Shown here: piece by piece, positions 6,367 through 10,478 of the stretch
Layout of the letters: each line of letters opens with the position of its first letter
Numbering within the stretch: the first letter of the stretch is position 1
DNA from: Synergistaceae bacterium
GTDB taxonomy: Bacteria > Synergistota > Synergistia > Synergistales > Aminobacteriaceae
Assembly (NCBI GenBank): GCA_017394925.1
Contig: JAFPWQ010000216.1
Coordinates: 1-10,478, forward strand
DNA length: 10,478 nucleotides
Direction of reading: 5' to 3'
Notes under the pieces: model-generated
What the model was told of the DNA's origin: nothing
The model's input: only the letters and a program-made list of their open reading frames with translations
Database searches by the model: none
Translations under genes and position numbers: made by a program

Positions 6367-6876
6367 TCATTCCTCCTTCTTTAATATTTTCAGGACATGC
6401 CAGCCTTCTGTATAATCATGAATGAATGCAGGATTTTTTTCTGCGTATTCAAACATTCTTTCACCGGCTCCGTCATCTACTATCTTTTGAATTTCACTCA
6501 ATGGCTTTGATGAAATCACCGGGCATTCGGGGCTTAACGCAATAACCAGCATGTCATCTTTCCGCATCACACAAAGAGGCCATGCGTTACAGTCAAACGG
6601 TTTATCTTCTCCGAGTATGCACCCTTTCCCATTATTGAACCAGCATAGTGCTTCCTCGCAGGGGTCATCTGTAACGTATCTTGAAGAAATATCCATGATA
6701 TGGAGATTATCATCACGAGTCATGAATTTCACTTCAGGATACTCACGTTTTATTTTCTCAAAAAGTTCGTCATTAATTGCGAGTGTCATAACTGTCCTGT
6801 GAAGATTACATTTTTTGAATGAACAGCAGTAACCGCACTTTGCACAGTCTGAAGGCGATAATATTTTACTCAGCAT
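6367..6876 (-). CDS. CxxCxxCC (YkgJ-type) putative metal-binding protein
   Basis: A 169-residue cytoplasmic protein. C11-A-K-C14-G-Y-C17-C18 near the N-terminus is the CxxCxxCC signature of the YkgJ family, thought to chelate zinc or iron. The second family block is present: C78-WFNNGKG-C86-ILGEDKPFD-C96-NAWPLC102, matching the usual 'C..-x-G-x-C-x-x-x-x-x-x-x-P-x-x-C' pattern. Additional cysteines are C23, C73 and C118. The biochemical role of stand-alone members is unknown; relatives of the FliB methylase carry the same motif. It starts 2 nt after the stop of the membrane protein upstream with only a weak GGTG ribosome site, and its stop overlaps ATG 6370. It is thus locked into the signalling operon, directly before the phosphatase. 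A regulatory or redox role is possible but not shown. Confidence 0.88.
   Translation of the reverse strand: MLSKILSPSDCAKCGYCCSFKKCNLHRTVMTLAINDELFEKIKREYPEVKFMTRDDNLHIMDISSRYVTDDPCEEALCWFNNGKGCILGEDKPFDCNAWPLCVMRKDDMLVIALSPECPVISSKPLSEIQKIVDDGAGERMFEYAEKNPAFIHDYTEGWHVLKILKKEE
6372..6376 (-). promoter_or_regulatory. Ribosome binding site that decides the phosphatase start
   Basis: GGAGG lies 1 nt from the ATG at 6370 but 10 nt from the in-frame ATG at 6361. The first distance is too short for initiation, so the phosphatase most likely starts at 6361 and loses only three residues (MKA) relative to the longer reading. Confidence 0.65.
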
Positions 6877-6878
6877 GA

Positions 6879-7721
6879 TTAAATCACCGCGTGAATATAA
6901 TTATTTCCGTACCTGTAACTGAATGATGCTCTCAATGCACGGTGCTTTATGATTTTCAGACTCATAATATCAATTTCATCTTCTTCCTTTGCTATCATAA
7001 ACGGATTATATTTCTTTCCTGCGTAAATTAATCTGGCTGATATTGCCCCGCCGAACTGAATCATGACGTGAACATTTGCATCAGGCAGAGCATTTAATAT
7101 TCGTATAAGCAATTCTTCGAGACAGCTTTGAATCTCAAGTACGCGTTTCATTTCTATTCCGTGTTTATATGCTGATTTCTCTAATGCTTCATTTGCTCCT
7201 TCAAGATTCTCTGCTCCGGCCATGAGACAAAACTCGCAGTCGTGTTCATATCTGCACCATGACGGCATGACAGGCTCAATGCAGAACACTGACGAGAATA
7301 AAATATTAACCGGCATAGCTATAAATAATCCCGTGATGAAATATGCAAAGGCTACATTAGTATTCAGGCACAAACCAGACAGCAATGACAAAAGCAGAAT
7401 GTAACGCACATAATCTTTGAATGTCTTGAAGGATACCCTGCCAGACTTTGAGAGAAAATGCCAGCCGTAAAACATGCCCAGTCCTGCAATTAATATGCAT
7501 ATGCACTCATAAAGCGAATTGCTGACGATAAGCGAAGAGAGTAAACAGCCTGCAACGCCGTAAATCCCGAAGAATAATCCCAAAGTGAACGGCAGAAAAT
7601 TTTTTATCCCCGCATACGAAGGAAGTATACCCGTCATCTGAACAGGCAGATCCATAAGGAAATAGACAAGTCCGCAGATTAATACGAGTTTTATTCTTTC
7701 GCGTAAATTAATTTTTTGCAT
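6879..7721 (-). CDS. Five-helix membrane protein with degenerate GHKL ATPase-like C-terminus
   Basis: A 280-residue protein I do not recognise by name. About five hydrophobic helices fill residues 11-147 (roughly 11-30, 42-68, 71-90, 107-120 and 122-147). A cysteine cluster follows in the linker, SWC156RYEHDC162EFC165. Residues 180-280 follow the RsbW/HATPase layout: LEELLIRILNALP (201-213) at the N-box position, ISARLIYAGKKYNPF (227-241) at the G1 position, and DIMSLKIIKHRA (251-262) plus YGNNYIHAVI at the G2/last-strand position. However, the catalytic Asn is R207, the ATP-binding Asp of D-x-G is Y233, and the G2 glycines are gone, so ATP hydrolysis is unlikely. A pseudo-kinase or STAS-docking role at the membrane is inference. 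GAGGAG (7730-7735) stands 8 nt before the ATG, and there is a 14-nt overlap with the transporter gene upstream. Confidence 0.85.
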   Translation of the reverse strand: MQKINLRERIKLVLICGLVYFLMDLPVQMTGILPSYAGIKNFLPFTLGLFFGIYGVAGCLLSSLIVSNSLYECICILIAGLGMFYGWHFLSKSGRVSFKTFKDYVRYILLLSLLSGLCLNTNVAFAYFITGLFIAMPVNILFSSVFCIEPVMPSWCRYEHDCEFCLMAGAENLEGANEALEKSAYKHGIEMKRVLEIQSCLEELLIRILNALPDANVHVMIQFGGAISARLIYAGKKYNPFMIAKEEDEIDIMSLKIIKHRALRASFSYRYGNNYIHAVI

Positions 7722-8625
7722 GAAGCAATCTCCTCAAAAGATTAAAGAACTGCGGTTCAGTCATCAGGATTCCAAAAATCATGATTATTCCTCCGGCAAT
7801 TTTAAGAGGCGTAATAACATCGGGCTTTGTTCCCATAAAAGCAGATAGTACAGGAGATATTGCCATAGTGATAATAATTTCGGTTGAGAATATCAGTGAG
7901 GCATTCAAAGGTGAAATATATCTCTGTGCGTACATCTGGACTATACCGTAAAGCAGTCTGATGCAAAAACTGATGTATATTACACTGCCCCAGAATTTTG
8001 GGTTTGACGGCAGAACGAAATCTGTTCCCTGAACAACGGCCTGAAATACCCAGAGTATGAGCGAAAAGAGAAAACAGAAAAACATCTGACCCATAGCAAT
8101 GATTGCAGGGTTTGACGATGAAGAATACGCACCTACAGTAACGATATAGAACGCAAAAAAGACGTTGGAGATGATCATAAAAAATGCGCTCCAGTTCCAT
8201 AAGCTATCGATATTTCCTTCAGTCATCACTGCAAGCCCGGACAACACCATAATAATTCCCAGCATAGTGCCTTTATCTGGTATCTGCTTATAGAGCAGGA
8301 AAGCTATAACTGATATGAATACGAACATAGTAGACTGAAGTATATTCGTCATCACCGCCCCTAAACCAGAAACTCCCAGTAGAAGAAAGAGATTAAATAA
8401 AATCAGCTCGGCAGATAATACCATGCTCTGCTTAATCTGTTTAAAATCCAGTCTGAAGAGTTCACCGAAGAAACACGCAAGGGACATAATGAATCCCAGA
8501 AGATTAGTTATGCAGATAAATGCGAAATGAGGAATAGAATCAGGTATCCATATAAAAAATACATTTTGAATTGACGCAATGAATGTTATGAATAACAGTG
8601 AGATATTTGCTTCAAGTTTATTCAT
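7708..8625 (-). CDS. EamA/DMT-superfamily transporter
   Basis: A 305-residue integral membrane protein with about ten hydrophobic helices in two halves (about 1-145 and 147-295), the layout of drug/metabolite transporters. The first half ends with the typical LYKQIPDKGTMLGIIMVLSG (111-130), and the second repeats the pattern near PLKIAGGIIMIFGILM (272-287). The N-terminal half has LGAVMTNILQSTMFVFISVIA (87-108) in the family's substrate-pathway region. It starts 10 nt after the DUF2156 gene with a weak ribosome site and overlaps the next gene by 14 nt. Substrate cannot be read from sequence. Placement right after a lipid-aminoacylation-type enzyme makes an export or lipid-translocation role worth considering, but that is inference. 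Confidence 0.92.
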   Translation of the reverse strand: MNKLEANISLLFITFIASIQNVFFIWIPDSIPHFAFICITNLLGFIMSLACFFGELFRLDFKQIKQSMVLSAELILFNLFLLLGVSGLGAVMTNILQSTMFVFISVIAFLLYKQIPDKGTMLGIIMVLSGLAVMTEGNIDSLWNWSAFFMIISNVFFAFYIVTVGAYSSSSNPAIIAMGQMFFCFLFSLILWVFQAVVQGTDFVLPSNPKFWGSVIYISFCIRLLYGIVQMYAQRYISPLNASLIFSTEIIITMAISPVLSAFMGTKPDVITPLKIAGGIIMIFGILMTEPQFFNLLRRLLHAKN

Positions 8626-8635
8626 TTTTATTCAC

Positions 8636-9559
8636 TTATTCATTCTCGTACAGCAGAAATTTATCTATCATGAAATCCGGGCTGTATATCAGCTTCATAC
8701 TGCGGAGACCTTCAATGCCGAGATCTTCTTCAAGATTGACATATTTATAGCCGGAACAGCATATTTTCACGAATTCGTTTCTGATGACTTTATATATATG
8801 CTGTATACTTAAATCTCCTTTTTCTGCAATGTCGTCAAAGCATTCATGACTCAGAGCAGCCCCGAAATTATAGCCGCAGACAATGCCGTCAATTAATACA
8901 ACGATACCATCAAGGCCAAGCTCAAAAAAATGGTCAAGCCCAACCTGCACTGCGTCATTATCGTTATAGAGTCCATTTTTGTAATAAATATCGAACTCGG
9001 AGCTAATTTTCTGCTCCATCCATTTTTTATGAAAGTCCCTGATTAATTCTATGTGTTCAGGTAATATTCTGAGAATTTCACAGCGTCCTTCATAATCGCG
9101 GAAGAATTTATGAATTTCATTACGTTTAGGTTTGAATGCATGACCTTCAAGACGGATTAACTTTTCTGTGCTGTATATATATTCTGAGTAATCGCGGTTA
9201 TATACGACAGTAAATTTTCCCGGAAATAATTCACACACTAAATCTTTTGCGTTTTCTGTCAGAGTCTCAAATCTCACCCTTGCATTATGTTCATGAGCAT
9301 CATTTATCACATTCTGAACTGCATTCTTAATGCCGTTTCTTTCACCATGAGGGAATAAATAAACGCGTTCATTCTGAGTGCATAGTTTTGACCTGAGCGT
9401 ATAGAGATAATTATCATGCTCACAGAACATATCGCCGTATTTGTGATTAAAATAGAAAGATGAGACGAAAGAATGCTGGCAGGATCCTTCGCCGTATCTG
9501 GACGTGTAAGAATCTACCAGCTCTTTCATGCTTAAATCAACGGGCTTAAAATCAAGCAT
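8636..9559 (-). CDS. DUF2156 / phosphatidylglycerol lysyltransferase C-terminal-like protein
   Basis: A 307-residue soluble protein with a duplicated GNAT-like acyltransferase fold. Recognisable family blocks are YIYSTEKLIRLEGHAFKPKR (128-147) with the K-x-KRN-x-I motif (144-149), a central helix ending HKKWMEQK (177-184), the strand GIVVLIDGIVCGYNFGAAL (218-236), SIQHIYKVIRNEF (251-263), YVNLEEDLGIEGLRSMKL (273-290) and YSPDFMIDK. These match LPG_synthase_C/DUF2156, the catalytic domain that in MprF transfers an amino acid from tRNA to phosphatidylglycerol. Stand-alone members, lacking the flippase part, are mostly uncharacterised. It starts 3 nt after the STAS gene stop (TAA TTT ATG). The unattached form next to an EamA transporter is notable. 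Activity on lipid is inferred only. Confidence 0.9.
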   Translation of the reverse strand: MLDFKPVDLSMKELVDSYTSRYGEGSCQHSFVSSFYFNHKYGDMFCEHDNYLYTLRSKLCTQNERVYLFPHGERNGIKNAVQNVINDAHEHNARVRFETLTENAKDLVCELFPGKFTVVYNRDYSEYIYSTEKLIRLEGHAFKPKRNEIHKFFRDYEGRCEILRILPEHIELIRDFHKKWMEQKISSEFDIYYKNGLYNDNDAVQVGLDHFFELGLDGIVVLIDGIVCGYNFGAALSHECFDDIAEKGDLSIQHIYKVIRNEFVKICCSGYKYVNLEEDLGIEGLRSMKLIYSPDFMIDKFLLYENE

Positions 9560-9562
9560 AAA

Positions 9563-9865
9563 TTATTTACCTTCGATGTTGAGAATTTCATCAAAGCCGG
9601 TTGTCTCAAAAATATTCATGACTTCGGGAACTGCATTTTTTATCGTCATTGTGCCGTTAAGATTCATATACTTCTGAGCCTTAAGCAGTACACGCAGCCC
9701 GGCGGATGAAACATAAACCATTCTGGCCATGTCCACGATTAAATTTTTCACGCCTGGAAGCTCGCGAATTAAATCTTTTTCGAGAGTGTCAGCAGTAACC
9801 GCGCTGAGTTTTTTGTCGAGTGTGATAGTCAGCTGGGTACCGTCCTGTGATTTATCGAAATTCAT
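9563..9865 (-). CDS. STAS-domain anti-sigma factor antagonist, second copy
   Basis: A 100-residue single-domain protein of the RsbV/SpoIIAA type. The hallmark loop is LIVDMARMVYVSSAGLRVLL (42-61); the phosphoacceptor would be one of S53/S54 in SSAGLR, the target of an RsbW-like kinase. The end TTGFDEILNIEGK matches family ends. Relative to the upstream copy, residues 18-36 (DKKLSAVTADTLEKDLIRE) have lost the usual DGRLD-x-x-T-A sequence. The ATG at 9865 overlaps the stop of the first copy as TAATG, and only a weak ribosome site is seen, so translation probably depends on reinitiation. Role: binds the kinase when unphosphorylated, releasing its target. The partner assignment is by context. Confidence 0.94.
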   Translation of the reverse strand: MNFDKSQDGTQLTITLDKKLSAVTADTLEKDLIRELPGVKNLIVDMARMVYVSSAGLRVLLKAQKYMNLNGTMTIKNAVPEVMNIFETTGFDEILNIEGK

Positions 9866-10167
9866 TACTCGATATTCAGCAGCTCATCAAACCCGGTAAC
9901 TTCAAATACGTCTTTGATTTCCTGCGATACGTTCTTAACTGTCATTTTGCCCTGCTTGTTCATGACCTTCTGAGCCTTGAGCAATACACGAAGTCCGGCT
10001 GATGAGATATACACGAGCTTTTCCATGTCAATCGTGAGATCCTGCACGCCGTCAAGACCTGTGCGTAATTCGGCCTCAAGCTGGGGGGCTGTTGTCGTAT
10101 CGAGTCTGCCGTCAAGTGAAAGTACAAGACCTGCACCCTTATTTGTTTCCGTCTTTGTGATGTTCAT
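9865..10167 (-). CDS. STAS-domain anti-sigma factor antagonist, first copy
   Basis: A 100-residue STAS protein and the more canonical of the pair: LVLSLDGRLDTTTAPQLEAE (14-33) is the classical first half, followed by DLTIDMEKLVYISSAGLRVL (43-62) with phosphoacceptor serine S55/S56, then VTGFDELLNIE at the end. It lies first among the complete genes of the operon. AGGAGG (10179-10184) is 11 nt upstream, much stronger than the site of the second copy, so this protein is probably the more abundant. It is expected to be phosphorylated by the RsbW-like kinase and dephosphorylated by the dCache phosphatase. The two copies share SSAGLRVLLKAQK and most of the C-terminal third, a recent-looking tandem duplication. 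Confidence 0.95.
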   Translation of the reverse strand: MNITKTETNKGAGLVLSLDGRLDTTTAPQLEAELRTGLDGVQDLTIDMEKLVYISSAGLRVLLKAQKVMNKQGKMTVKNVSQEIKDVFEVTGFDELLNIE

Positions 10168-10185
10168 TATGAAGAATACCTCCTG

Positions 10186-10213
10186 AAATTTTAATTTACC
10201 AGGCTATTATACA
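10186..10213 (-). promoter_or_regulatory. Putative internal promoter/leader element of the STAS operon
   Basis: The minus strand reads TGTATAAT (10213-10206), a CCTGG block, then TAAATTAAA, just before the AGGAGG of the first STAS gene. The perfect -10 hexamer overlaps the stop codon of the upstream gene; a weak GTTAAT lies 17 nt further up. It matches the permease leader element at 632-659 in 23 of 28 positions. A promoter here would let the signalling operon be expressed separately from the upstream gene. Confidence 0.5.
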
Positions 10214-10478
10214 ATGCTTTTTGTGATGATTAACTCTGCACCGTCTTTTGTAACCCCTACCTGCACTTCGTCAGCGATATTAGCAATGATTGATTTTTCG
10301 AGTTCATCCCATGCATCGAGTGCCGCAGTGTTAGTGTCATTCTGTCTTTGCGAGACTACATTGTTCTTGTACTTCTGCATTGACCACGCATAAACTGCCT
10401 GACTCATTCCTGCATCGATTGAGCCTAACATGCCGTAATCGAGAACGCCTCCGCCGTATTCAGCCTGAAGGTTAAAAC
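10207..10478 (-). CDS. Unrecognised protein, C-terminal part
   Basis: The frame is open from the right edge: 15 codons lie upstream of the first internal Met (FNLQAEYGGGVLDYG, then MLGSIDAGMSQAVYAW). The ATG at 10431 has no ribosome site and is probably not the start, so the gene most likely begins outside the window. The visible 89 or so residues are a soluble, mixed helix/strand tail ending DGAELIITKSIV. I do not recognise a family. The stop is 39 nt before the first STAS start, on the same strand. Confidence 0.6.
   Translation of the reverse strand, partial: FNLQAEYGGGVLDYGMLGSIDAGMSQAVYAWSMQKYKNNVVSQRQNDTNTAALDAWDELEKSIIANIADEVQVGVTKDGAELIITKSIV

Noticed and set aside
7802..8200. 132-residue open frame on the minus strand
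   Set aside because: It lies wholly inside the EamA transporter gene in another frame, has an unnatural cysteine/tyrosine-rich composition and no family motif.
1..10478. CRISPR array, tRNA or insertion sequence
   Set aside because: No regularly spaced repeats, cloverleaf pattern, transposase-like protein or terminal inverted repeats were seen on either strand.

Overview
The window looks like a chromosomal segment from an anaerobic, diderm bacterium. The three solute-binding proteins carry signal-peptidase-I signals (AFA, SYA and SFA cleavage sites) rather than lipoboxes, which fits a periplasm. Shine-Dalgarno sites are strong AGGAGG types and the base composition is moderately AT-rich. A Synergistota-like host is my guess, but nothing here proves it. 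I see no mobile elements, tRNA, rRNA or CRISPR.

Layout. At the left edge, on the minus strand, lies the 5' part of a polar amino-acid ABC permease (start at 607, 3' end outside the window). A small plus-strand gene for a secreted, DUF3574-like protein (677-1102) is divergent from it. A hairpin at 1114-1137 can terminate transcription from both sides. Everything from there to the right edge runs on the minus strand as one tightly packed, probably single operon. In transcription order it holds: the C-terminal end of an unrecognised protein (10478-10207); two tandem STAS anti-sigma-antagonist proteins; a DUF2156 / LPG-synthase-C-like acyltransferase; an EamA/DMT transporter; a five-helix membrane protein with a degenerate GHKL ATPase-like tail; a CxxCxxCC (YkgJ-type) protein; a dCache-HAMP-PP2C serine phosphatase; an RsbW-like anti-sigma kinase; and three paralogous periplasmic solute-binding proteins. 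Stop/start overlaps (TAATG, ATGA, GTGA, a 14-nt overlap) and gaps of 2-46 nt support co-transcription.

How it may work. The phosphatase, kinase and two STAS proteins are the parts of a partner-switching module. The periplasmic dCache domain would sense a ligand, the phosphatase would dephosphorylate the STAS proteins, and these would titrate the RsbW-like kinase. No sigma factor is in the window, so the target is unknown. The module is joined to lipid/transport-type genes and to three solute-binding proteins.

The most unusual feature is the architecture of the three solute-binding proteins. Their sequence motifs run lobe II, then C-terminal helices, then lobe I. This is a circular permutation of the usual family-3 (SBP_bac_3) order, with the break exactly at the lobe I/lobe II hinge. 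A second odd element is the membrane protein at 6879-7721, whose ATPase-like domain has lost its catalytic Asn, Asp and glycine motifs. A third is a 28-bp element with a TGTATAAT core, shared (23 of 28 positions) by the leaders of the permease gene and of the STAS operon.
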